From positions 164,626-228,625 of the forward strand of contig JAJXYO010000062.1 of assembly GCA_021780495.1 (NCBI GenBank): DNA of 64,000 nucleotides, in the 5' to 3' direction. A program made the translations under genes and the position numbers. Under the pieces are notes generated by a model that was given only the letters and a program-made list of their open reading frames with translations, had not been told where the DNA came from and did no database searches. The first letter of the stretch is position 1. Each line of letters opens with the position of its first letter. Below are positions 17,791 through 25,374 of this stretch, piece after piece. Source of the stretch: Deltaproteobacteria bacterium. Its GTDB lineage: Bacteria > Desulfobacterota > Desulfuromonadia > Geobacterales > Pseudopelobacteraceae.

Positions 17791-17917
17791 AACTTATCTC
17801 TCACAGAGGCACGAAGGCACGGAGAAAGCCAGAACCAAGAGCCTTTGATGTTTAATTCCCGGTTTCCTTTGTGCCTCCGTGACTCCGTGAGAGTAACCTG
17901 TTTTCGATTATTCGAGT
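17791..17917. repeat. Repeat module 1 (about 127 bp) beside the GxxExxY gene
   Basis: It starts ACTTATCTCTCACAGAGGC and ends GTAACCTGTTTTCGATTATT plus CGAG. The left part (CTCTCACAGAGGCACGAAGG) and right part (CCTCCGTGACTCCGTGAGAG) are approximately reverse complementary, so the module can fold back on itself. A second copy is at 18364-18510. Its right end reaches into the GxxExxY gene and supplies its stop codon. Confidence 0.8.
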
Positions 17918-18291
17918 TTGCCGTTCAGTACACGGGTAATACCGTCCTTCATCAGTTCATCACCAAAATTAAGCAGGTAACCCAGCTTCATACCTGCCAA
18001 TTTCAGATACGTTAAAACCTGCTTTTTGTGTGCATTGTTGATGCATTCTACTGATTTAAGTTCCAGAATCACTTTGTCTTCCACGACCATGTCTGCCCGG
18101 AATCCTTCATCAAACCGGATACCGTGAAATTCAATCGGTATCGAAACCTGACGCTCAACCCTCAAACCCGCATCTTTAAGCAAATGCGCTAGTAATACCT
18201 CATAAACGGATTCAAGTAACCCAGGCCCAAGTTCCATATGAAGGCGCACAGCGCAATTGACTACAATTGTCCCGATTTCATTTTCCGTCAT
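17908..18291 (-). CDS. GxxExxY family protein
   Basis: A 127-residue protein of the GxxExxY family (PD-(D/E)XK-like fold by family knowledge). The name motif is seen as GPGLLESVYE (residues 22-31). The nuclease-like core FRADMVVEDKVILELKSVE follows, with Asp, Glu and Lys in the expected order. The last codons and the stop lie inside repeat module 1. These genes are typically surrounded by such repeats and move as units; their biological role is unsettled. Confidence 0.88.
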   Translation of the reverse strand: MTENEIGTIVVNCAVRLHMELGPGLLESVYEVLLAHLLKDAGLRVERQVSIPIEFHGIRFDEGFRADMVVEDKVILELKSVECINNAHKKQVLTYLKLAGMKLGYLLNFGDELMKDGITRVLNGKLE

Positions 18292-18296
18292 TTTTT

Positions 18297-18340
18297 CCGT
18301 ACCTTCGTGGAAGTAACCTGTTTTCGATTATTCGAGTTAT
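18297..18340. repeat. Partial repeat copy directly upstream of the GxxExxY gene
   Basis: CCTTCGTGGAAGTAACCTG followed by TTTTCGATTATTCGAG repeats the right end of modules 1 and 2 just outside the gene start. The gene is therefore bracketed by direct copies of the 3' part of the repeat. Confidence 0.7.
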
Positions 18341-18363
18341 ATACGCCGCACCGCGAAGAATCA

Positions 18364-18510
18364 AAACTTATCTCTCACAGAGGCACGAAGGCACGGAGGA
18401 AGTCAAAACCAAGAGTCTTTGATGATTACCCTAAAACTTAAAGCGTATTTCCTGGTTTTCCTTTGTGCCTCCGTGCCTCCGTGAGAGTAACCTGTTTTCG
18501 TTTATTCGAG
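18364..18510. repeat. Repeat module 2 (about 147 bp)
   Basis: A second copy of the module at 17791-17917 in the same orientation, with the same ends (AACTTATCTCTCACAGAGGC and GTAACCTGTTTTCG-TTATTCGAG) and an interior about 20 bases longer. The two modules enclose the GxxExxY gene. Confidence 0.8.
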
Positions 18511-18525
18511 ATTTTCAGGGCCAGC

Positions 18526-18735
18526 TCACTTAATCCCTTTTCCCGGTACGACAGCAAACTTCATCACCGAGAAATGCCGGTCAAAACCAAAGGCCGTGGA
18601 AAGCTTCATGCGCTCCATCACGGCAAAGCTGGTGCAATCCACAAAGCTGAAATCCTGATCCCGGTATGTGCCGAAGATATCCCAGGCCCGCTCTTCATCG
18701 GCGGGCGTAACCGCACTTACCCTGACGAAACTGCA
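18526..18735 (-). pseudogene. C-terminal remnant of a VapC-type PIN toxin gene
   Basis: The minus frame ending at TGA 18526 reads VSAVTPADEERAWDIFGTYR, then DQDFSFVDCTSFAVMERMKL, then FGFDRHFSVMKF. This is the C-terminal half of a PIN-domain RNase, with the late acidic residues in FVDC and FDRHF. The N-terminal half with the first catalytic Asp is missing; the sequence joins the phosphatase gene end at about 18740. No antitoxin remains. Confidence 0.7.
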
Positions 18736-18750
18736 ATACGTCCAGAAAAG

Positions 18751-19428
18751 CTACAGGTCGATGTTTTCCTGGTAATACACCTGCATGGTCTCCAGCTCCA
18801 GCGCTGCCAGGGAACCCAACTCGGGCCGGTCCACAAATACGCAGCCGTTGTCGAGCATGATTTTGCTGCTCTCCAGTGACGCTTCGAGCCGGCTGCGCGT
18901 GACCAGCGTATGGCCACAGATCAGCCGCCGGCCGCCAATGCGCTGCCGGTCGACAACTGCGGAACGTGTCCAGAGCATGGCACCGGTGTCGTCGAAGGGA
19001 CTTGGTGTGTCGAAATTGAGACCGGCATGGACAATGACAAAGTTGTCCAGAAGGATGTAGAGCGGGAGTGACCCCAGAAATGCACGGTAGAGGTGGGGGA
19101 TATCGCCGGGACCGTCGGCCTGGAAGCTTTCCAGAGTGTCCAGGCCGCCGTTGGCGGTCCACAGGTTCAGGTAGTAATGATCCACACTCGCCTGCAGGCA
19201 CATCTCTTCGTGGTTGCCGCGCACGCAGCTGACAGACAGGCCGCGCTCCTGCAGCTCGAAGATGAAATCCAGCACCCCCTTGCTGTCCGGTCCCCGGTCG
19301 ATCAGGTCACCCAGCAGGTAGATGCGGTCATGGGGTAACGGGCGGAGGGCACCATCAACCAGCCGCCGCAGGGTGGCGGCACAGCCGTGGATATCGCCGA
19401 TGACAAAGGAGCGTGGTGGCATAGGCAT
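18751..19428 (-). CDS. Metallophosphoesterase (PP2A/PrpE-like serine/threonine phosphatase)
   Basis: A 225-residue calcineurin-type phosphatase with two metals. All motifs are visible: GDIHGC (12-17), GDLIDRGPDS near residue 41, RGNHEEM near residue 71, VHAGLNF near residue 133 and CGHT near residue 171. The fold fits bacterial PrpA/PrpB or ApaH-like enzymes acting on phosphoproteins or dinucleotides. The nitroreductase gene begins close upstream on the same strand, 8 bases away, so the two are probably co-transcribed. Confidence 0.9.
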   Translation of the reverse strand: MPMPPRSFVIGDIHGCAATLRRLVDGALRPLPHDRIYLLGDLIDRGPDSKGVLDFIFELQERGLSVSCVRGNHEEMCLQASVDHYYLNLWTANGGLDTLESFQADGPGDIPHLYRAFLGSLPLYILLDNFVIVHAGLNFDTPSPFDDTGAMLWTRSAVVDRQRIGGRRLICGHTLVTRSRLEASLESSKIMLDNGCVFVDRPELGSLAALELETMQVYYQENIDL

Positions 19429-19436
19429 TCAACCCG

Positions 19437-20021
19437 TCACAGGGAGAACGGGCCTTCGCAGATGCTCTGCGTCAGCGGTCTCCGGTCATTGGGCGTTTCC
19501 CGGGCCAGCAGCAGCTCCGGCAGTTCATCAACCTTGCCCGGTCTGCCGATAGCTGCCATGGCTTCCACCTGGAATTCCGCCGGGATTGCCAAGGCAATCC
19601 TGGCCCGCTCGTAATCGAATCCCTGCATGCCATGCACCACAAGGCCCAGCAGGCTGCCCTGCAGTGCCAGACTCATCCAGGCCGCCCCGCTGTCGTAGGA
19701 GTGGGTACGGCAGGGCTTGTCGTTGTCGAAGGTGGTTTTCGAGATAACAACCAGGAGCGCCGCGGCGCGACCACACCAGACCTTGTTGCTGTCCACCAGC
19801 AGGTCGAAGAACAGCGGCCAATGGCAACTGTCACGGGATGCGTAGAGCATGCGCCATGGTTGATTGTTCATGGACGACGGCGCCCAGCGGGCCGCTTCGA
19901 ACAACCTCAGCAGCACCTCGCGGGGTATCTCCTCGCCCGACATGGCACGTGGCGACCAGCGGTCTACGAAGATGCGGTCGACCGGATGGTCCGGTTGGCG
20001 TCTTTCACTGCCTTTGATCAT
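19437..20021 (-). CDS. Nitroreductase family protein
   Basis: A 194-residue FMN-dependent oxidoreductase. The N-terminal RWSPRAMSGEEIP and the FMN-binding AARWAPSSMNNQPWRM are characteristic, as is the late GLVVHGMQGFDYERAR. I take ATG 20021 (MIKGSERR), which follows AAAGAGG; a longer frame lacks a ribosome site. Substrates of this family range over quinones, nitroaromatics and flavins; none can be chosen here. Confidence 0.88.
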   Translation of the reverse strand: MIKGSERRQPDHPVDRIFVDRWSPRAMSGEEIPREVLLRLFEAARWAPSSMNNQPWRMLYASRDSCHWPLFFDLLVDSNKVWCGRAAALLVVISKTTFDNDKPCRTHSYDSGAAWMSLALQGSLLGLVVHGMQGFDYERARIALAIPAEFQVEAMAAIGRPGKVDELPELLLARETPNDRRPLTQSICEGPFSL

Positions 20022-20070
20022 GGTATAACCTCTTTCTTTATTCCTGCAATCCCGCATAGACCTGCACCAA

Positions 20071-21237
20071 TCACGCAACTATCTCTGATGCCAACTTACG
20101 CCACGGAATGATGGCAATGTTTCCATTGGCCAATTCGCTTGTACCGCCATACACCAGCCACGCCGGTCTGCCTGAAGTACCGGACAAATCACACCATTTT
20201 TTTAATGACACAAGTGAATCGGCGGCTATGGTCTGGCCGGATTTTATCTCAACCGGCTTGAGAGTTATGCCGTCATCAAGCAGCAGATCAACTTCCAATC
20301 CTTTGCTGTCACGCCAGAAATGAAGATCAGCCTGTTGCCCCTTGTTGAACCTCGCTTTGAGAAATTCCATCACGACCAGATTCTCAAACAGCGCTCCCCG
20401 CTGGGCATGGAAGACCAACTGCTCTTGCTCGCGCACTCCCAGCAGCCAGGCCGCCAGTCCGGTATCAATGAAATAGAGCTTTGGGGTTTTGACCATCCGC
20501 TTGTTGAAATTGCTGAAATGAGGGCGCAGCAGAAAAACGACGTAACTCGCCTCAAGCACCGAGATCCATGCGGCAGCCGTATTGTGGGATATGCCGCAGT
20601 CCGAGGCCAGGGAGGACAGATTGAGCAATTGGCCAGTGCGCGCAGCGCACATCCTGATGAAACGCTGGAAGGCGGAAAGGTCTCGCACGTTGATAAGCTG
20701 GCGCACATCCCTTTCGATATAGGTGTTGACGTAGGCAGGCAACCAGTCCGACGGGGCTAGATCACGGTCGTAAAACGGGGGATACATCCCATACAGCATA
20801 AGGCGGTCGACATCATCCGTCAGTTTACCAGCGGACTCCAATTCGTTCATGGCGAAGGGAAGCAACTGCACCAACCCCACCCTGCCGGCCAAAGACTGGG
20901 TTATTTCAGAAAGGAGGCCAAACTGTTGAGAGCCGGTCAGGACGTATTTTCCCGGAACCAGATTGTTATCAACGACGCCCTGCAGATACGAGAAAAGTAG
21001 CGGTGCCCGCTGGGCCTCATCGATGATCAGGCCGTCAGGGTACGCAGAGAGAAGTCCACGCGGATCGCTTTCAGCAAGCAAGCGCGTGTCCGGGTCTTCG
21101 AGGGTCAGATATGGCTTGTGGGGGAAAGCGCTTCTGGCAAGGGTTGTTTTGCCCGACTGGCGTGGGCCGGTAATGGCGACAACCGGGAATCCCCTGGCCA
21201 GTCGCATAATGGTATCGTGTGCCGTTCGTCTGATCAT
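20071..21237 (-). CDS. AAA-type ATPase with DUF4143 domain
   Basis: A 388-residue protein. The N-terminal ATPase has Walker A TGPRQSGKTTLA and Walker B LIIDEAQ, followed by the sensor-like TGSQQ. The C-terminal DUF4143 region has a nuclease-like HFWRDSKGLEVDLLLDDG segment (PD-(D/E)XK resemblance). ATG 21237 is preferred over 21255 because the promoter below would start transcription almost exactly at 21237. These proteins are widespread in mobile regions and their function is unknown. Confidence 0.88.
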   Translation of the reverse strand: MIRRTAHDTIMRLARGFPVVAITGPRQSGKTTLARSAFPHKPYLTLEDPDTRLLAESDPRGLLSAYPDGLIIDEAQRAPLLFSYLQGVVDNNLVPGKYVLTGSQQFGLLSEITQSLAGRVGLVQLLPFAMNELESAGKLTDDVDRLMLYGMYPPFYDRDLAPSDWLPAYVNTYIERDVRQLINVRDLSAFQRFIRMCAARTGQLLNLSSLASDCGISHNTAAAWISVLEASYVVFLLRPHFSNFNKRMVKTPKLYFIDTGLAAWLLGVREQEQLVFHAQRGALFENLVVMEFLKARFNKGQQADLHFWRDSKGLEVDLLLDDGITLKPVEIKSGQTIAADSLVSLKKWCDLSGTSGRPAWLVYGGTSELANGNIAIIPWRKLASEIVA

Positions 21238-21243
21238 GATGCG

Positions 21244-21293
21244 ACAGTAGCACATTGGTACAAATTGTCAATTCAATTTACAATTTGAACCAA
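21244..21293 (-). promoter_or_regulatory. Promoter and inverted-repeat operator of the DUF4143 gene
   Basis: TTGACA (21271-21266) and TACTGT (21249-21244) are 16 bases apart, placing the transcript start near 21237, the A of the likely ATG, so the mRNA may be leaderless. An inverted repeat of 14 bases with one mismatch (TTGGTACAAATTGT 21255-21268 and ACAATTTGAACCAA 21280-21293) covers the -35 element. Confidence 0.55.
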
Positions 21294-21334
21294 CAAGGCA
21301 CATCAAGCACAATGCAAACACACCTTGAAATGGA

Positions 21335-21855
21335 TCAAATCACCTGCAGCACAAAGCACTTGAGATACTCGGACTCGGGGAACGACAGCAACACCGGGTG
21401 ATCCGGGGCCTGGGAACAGGTGGCGACCAGCCGTACCTCGCGCTTGGCCAGGCGGGCGGCAGTGATCAGCATCTCGCGGAAGGCCTCGCGCCCCATGTGG
21501 AACGAACAGGAACAGGTGATCAGGTATCCGCCCGGCTCCAGCAGTTCCAGGGCGCGGCGATTGACGGTCAGGTAGCCTTTGGTGGCCTCGGCGATCTGCT
21601 TGCGGCTCTTGACGAAGGCGGGCGGGTCCATGACGATCACCCCGAATTTCTTCCCTTCGTGCTTGAGCGAACGCAACCGTTCAAAGACATCACACTCCTC
21701 GAAGCTCACCCGCTCTGCCACCCCGTTCAAGGCGGCATTGCGTGACGCCAGTTCCACGGCCCGCGCCGAGATATCCAGCCCAGGGTCGAAGCAGCCACGA
21801 AATACCCGGCATGCACGGCCCAGCTGCCGGTGTAGCAGTAACAATCCAGTGGAGA
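21335..21855 (-). pseudogene. Duplicated 3' end of rlmI
   Basis: Roughly 520 bases that are nearly identical to the 3' end of the intact rlmI gene at 25375-26550. The frame reads DISARAVELASRNAALNGVA through VMDPPAFVKSRKQIAEATKG to the same C-terminus LKCFVLQVI. The RNA-binding PUA domain and part of the SAM-binding core are absent, and the 5' part is degraded by small indels (around 21782 and 21840). It cannot encode a working enzyme. Confidence 0.9.
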
Positions 21856-21917
21856 AGCCTCAGGGCCAGACCCCTTTGCCCCCCCTTTTCCCGAAGGCCC
21901 TTTGGATTTCCTATCCT

Positions 21918-24887
21918 TCAGAAATTGTAGTTCATTCCTCGACCAGCCAGGAACACCCGTCCGTAGACGCTCGTATCGGCGACGATGCCGCCAACACCGC
22001 CGTATCGGTGATTGTCGTCGTCGATCCGGGTCCAATGAGCCCCTGCGTCGTCAGACCGATACACGCCGTAGACGTAGACTCCGCCAGTGAGCAGTCTTCC
22101 CACGAAGTAGACGGCTGCCGAGTAGGATGAACCCGCAGCAGGCACTCCCAGAGCGACTTTCATGGCGCCGTGCTGGGTCGTGTTTCCTGTCCCGACCAAT
22201 GTGCCTGTCAGCTTCGTCCAGGTGACGCCAGAGTCGACGGAATGCCACAGGTTGTTGGCGTCCGCCAGCCAGAGATCGCCCTCAGCAAAGGGGTTGACCG
22301 CCAGGTCGGTGTTGTTGAACCCGTAGGGGTCCCAGTTTTGCGCACTGGCGGTGAAGGTGTGTCCCCCATCCGCGGAATAGTAGAACTTTCCTGAACCAGC
22401 AGGATTCCACCAATCTCCGCCATGGTCGTAGGCGTAAACCTTGAGCGGGTTCTTTCGGTCGGCAGCAATATGATAGGAGGCGTTGTACGCCGCCATTGGT
22501 GCCGGAAGGTTGGTGGCCAGCCAAGTGGCCCCGTTGTTGGTCGTGTAGTAGGGAATCTGACCCGCGACCGACCAGATCACATTGGAACCGTCGGCGGTCA
22601 CCACGACTCTGGAATGATCCCCGGTATTCGAGGCGGTCGGGGGTACCGTCGGGAAGTTCGTCCAGGTGACACCCGAGTCGTTCGAGTACGCCCCTTTGGA
22701 TGTGGTGAAGGTTCCAACGGCCACGATGTAGGCGGGGTTGTTCCACGCCATGTCGATTCCGGTTCCATTTCCGCCGCCCAAACCGGGTGAGCGATTGTTT
22801 GCCGAGCTCGTCAGCGAGGTATTGACGTACAGGCCGGTATCGCCGTGCCCGCTGAGCAGAACGTACGAGGCCGTGGAGGGCGGTGCCGTCATCACCAGGT
22901 TGACCATTTCCTCGATGCCGTTGACGTCGAAGGTCCAGTGAGGAAGCCACCCTAACGAGAAGGCATCGGTGGTTGACATGATCCCGCCGCCGATCCCATA
23001 CGACACGTGATTCGGGTTGAAAGGATCGATCTGCAGAGTGTCGACCCATCCCCAGTAACTGCTCACGTCGTGGTAATTCAGGCTTCCGTTGGTGTCACCG
23101 GACCTTCCAATTTCGTGCCACGTTTGTCCATCGTCGGCGGAGGCCATCGCAATCTGGACCCAGGAACCATCCCCCCACGTGCCGGATACGCCAAAAGCAA
23201 TCTTCGTTGTCGCACCGGAGCCATAAACCGAGAGGCCGCCGATACCACCAAAGTATCCAGAGCCGGAGGCGATCAGTTGAGTCCAATTCGTGCCGTCGAA
23301 CTTATACAACCACGAGGGCGCGCTGCTGCCAGGACCCGAGCTTGAGGAAAAAGGCACGTAGAACATTCCGTCAGCGGCCCGAACCATGTGCGGCATATAA
23401 GGCAAAACCGGAACAGCAGGGGTGCCGGTCGTGGCACTCGTCACCGCAGCGGGAATGGTGATCCCCGTCCAGGTGGCTCCACCGTCGGTCGATTTGTAGA
23501 GGTAGGAAGAAAGTCCCGCCAGGCCTTTGTAGTCGGGGGCGACTCCGATGTAGATGGCTTGGGTGGCGCTCCCCGTGGGCGTGAAGCCTGTCGTCGGGAC
23601 CGTGGTGTCAAACGCAACGAACTCCACCCCGATGGGACTCCCGCCGTTGGAGTTAGTCATGTCGGTAGACGACATCACATACGAAGACAGCGATGTGACC
23701 TGGCTCCAGTTCAGTCCGCTGTCTGTGCTTTTCCACAGCCCCGCCGTCCGCGATGCATAAAACAGCGTCGAGGGAAGATTGGGGTCGACCATCAGCCGCT
23801 CGCCGATCGCCCGGCCCTGATTGTTCGACCCGATCGGAAAAGGAAGAGTCACGTAGTTCCAGGTGTTGCCTTGATTGGACGAGTAATAGAACCGCCCGTT
23901 TCCATACGAGACTGCCATGCTCGTCGTCATGTACACCTTGGTTGCATCCGTGGGATCGACTGCCAGGCTCTCGGCACCCTCATTGCCTCCATCCTCCGGA
24001 GCAAACGCATCGGTGAGTGCAGTCCATTTGGAAGTGCTATTGTCCCACCGGTACACGCCGTCCATGTCGGTTCGAGCGTAGCGCAGATTAGCCACGGTCG
24101 GGTGGTAGATGATGCCGGGGATATACCCGCCGCCGCCCATCTTTACGTTAGTCCAACCCGTGGGAGGGGCCACAGTGATATTAAACGGAAGGGAAGTCGC
24201 TGACGTCAGTCCTGAGGAAATCGCTGTAAGCGTGTACCCCGCTCCAGCCTTATCGATACTCAGGTTATTGAATGTTGCGACACCAGAGGCATTGGTAGGC
24301 TGTGTTAAGGTGCCGGAGAGGGTAGCCCCTGCCGAATTCGAGATTACCAAACTGATGCTGACACCGGCTGAGGAAACCGGATTACCGCCAGCGTCCTGCA
24401 ACCGCACAGACAATGAAGGACTAAGGGTTGCACCAGCCAACGCACTGCTGGGCTGCTGCAAGAAAGCAAGATTTGTAGCACCTACACATTTATCAACCAC
24501 ACAGGTCTGTAAGCCGACGCAAATATTCCCACAAGCCCCGCAATTCTGGTTGGTATCAAGTACAGCTTCACAGCCGGTAGCAAGTTTGCCGTCACAATCT
24601 CCGGTTCCGGGCAAACAGGCGTTTATAGTACATAGACTGCTAACACACGTTGCGACCCCGTTAGTAACAGGCATGACAGTTCCACAGTACCAACTGTTGT
24701 TTTTAAAAACCAGGACCTCTCCATCCGTTAAACAACCGGGGAGAGCCGCAGATTTTGTCTGGACTGAACCATCTGGGAATTGCACGCCGCTTTCAATAAT
24801 CTTTACTGCCCCTGAAGCTGCAGTAGCAAATACCGTAAATGACAGCAAAGCAGCAAAAACGATTGATACAATAAATTTCAGTCGCAT
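21918..24887 (-). CDS. Secreted GH74-like xyloglucanase with Ig-like domain
   Basis: A 989-residue exported protein. It starts with a signal peptide (residues 1-26), then a short phage-tail/adhesin-like piece (ESGVQFPDGSVQTK), a Cys-rich region (85-135), and one invasin/Big-type Ig-like domain (about 140-240). From 245 on it has the two-propeller GH74 pattern: MGGGGYIPGIIYHPTVANLR, YARTDMDGVYRWD with candidate catalytic Asp274, RAIGERLMVDPN, and GNGTGIDMAWNNP with candidate Asp712. Repeated STDGGATW-like BNR boxes recur. GH74 enzymes cut xyloglucan; this activity is inferred. SD GAGGGG precedes the ATG. Confidence 0.82.
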   Translation of the reverse strand: MRLKFIVSIVFAALLSFTVFATAASGAVKIIESGVQFPDGSVQTKSAALPGCLTDGEVLVFKNNSWYCGTVMPVTNGVATCVSSLCTINACLPGTGDCDGKLATGCEAVLDTNQNCGACGNICVGLQTCVVDKCVGATNLAFLQQPSSALAGATLSPSLSVRLQDAGGNPVSSAGVSISLVISNSAGATLSGTLTQPTNASGVATFNNLSIDKAGAGYTLTAISSGLTSATSLPFNITVAPPTGWTNVKMGGGGYIPGIIYHPTVANLRYARTDMDGVYRWDNSTSKWTALTDAFAPEDGGNEGAESLAVDPTDATKVYMTTSMAVSYGNGRFYYSSNQGNTWNYVTLPFPIGSNNQGRAIGERLMVDPNLPSTLFYASRTAGLWKSTDSGLNWSQVTSLSSYVMSSTDMTNSNGGSPIGVEFVAFDTTVPTTGFTPTGSATQAIYIGVAPDYKGLAGLSSYLYKSTDGGATWTGITIPAAVTSATTGTPAVPVLPYMPHMVRAADGMFYVPFSSSSGPGSSAPSWLYKFDGTNWTQLIASGSGYFGGIGGLSVYGSGATTKIAFGVSGTWGDGSWVQIAMASADDGQTWHEIGRSGDTNGSLNYHDVSSYWGWVDTLQIDPFNPNHVSYGIGGGIMSTTDAFSLGWLPHWTFDVNGIEEMVNLVMTAPPSTASYVLLSGHGDTGLYVNTSLTSSANNRSPGLGGGNGTGIDMAWNNPAYIVAVGTFTTSKGAYSNDSGVTWTNFPTVPPTASNTGDHSRVVVTADGSNVIWSVAGQIPYYTTNNGATWLATNLPAPMAAYNASYHIAADRKNPLKVYAYDHGGDWWNPAGSGKFYYSADGGHTFTASAQNWDPYGFNNTDLAVNPFAEGDLWLADANNLWHSVDSGVTWTKLTGTLVGTGNTTQHGAMKVALGVPAAGSSYSAAVYFVGRLLTGGVYVYGVYRSDDAGAHWTRIDDDNHRYGGVGGIVADTSVYGRVFLAGRGMNYNF

Positions 24888-24900
24888 AAAACGCCCCTCT

Positions 24901-25104
24901 TACCTTGAATTTTACTCACGTTATCCCCGTGAATCCGAGCAGCTTGCGGTAGTGCAGGAAATACACGGCGGATCACTTGTGACGGTCCCGCCTCCCGAAC
25001 CATTCAGGTTGAGAGAACGTGTTGTCGCGGAAATGGATGAACTCAAGGAAACAATGCTGAGAATCGTAATGATGGTGAGTTCGATACAGCGTGGCGGGAA
25101 ATGA
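24901..25104 (+). pseudogene. Possible gene fragment of unknown origin
   Basis: An open plus-strand stretch ends with RLRERVVAEMDELKETMLRI and VMMVSSIQRGGK at 25104. It has plausible coding composition but no start and no recognisable family. It lies between the GH74-like gene and intact rlmI. In 25105-25374 I see only short unrecognised frames (for example one beginning at 25174). Confidence 0.3.
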
Positions 25105-25374
25105 AACTTGGGTGTAGGCGGCATGGACATTAAACATCCTCCGTAAACGGCATTTAATCAATAGCGTTATACCATGCAATTAGAGCACCAAAGGGATTCA
25201 ATTAATCCTATAGGCAAACAGATTCGTCGCCGACTGAAGCAGAAACTGAGCTCTTGGGGAATTTATTCAAGTGTCAATCGGCAGCAGATTCAATCTGACT
25301 GTTTGTTCATATCCGCCCTTTGGCGTTACCGGGTTGTGGTCATTCTCATACATCAAGCACCCTTTGTTCGCGAA

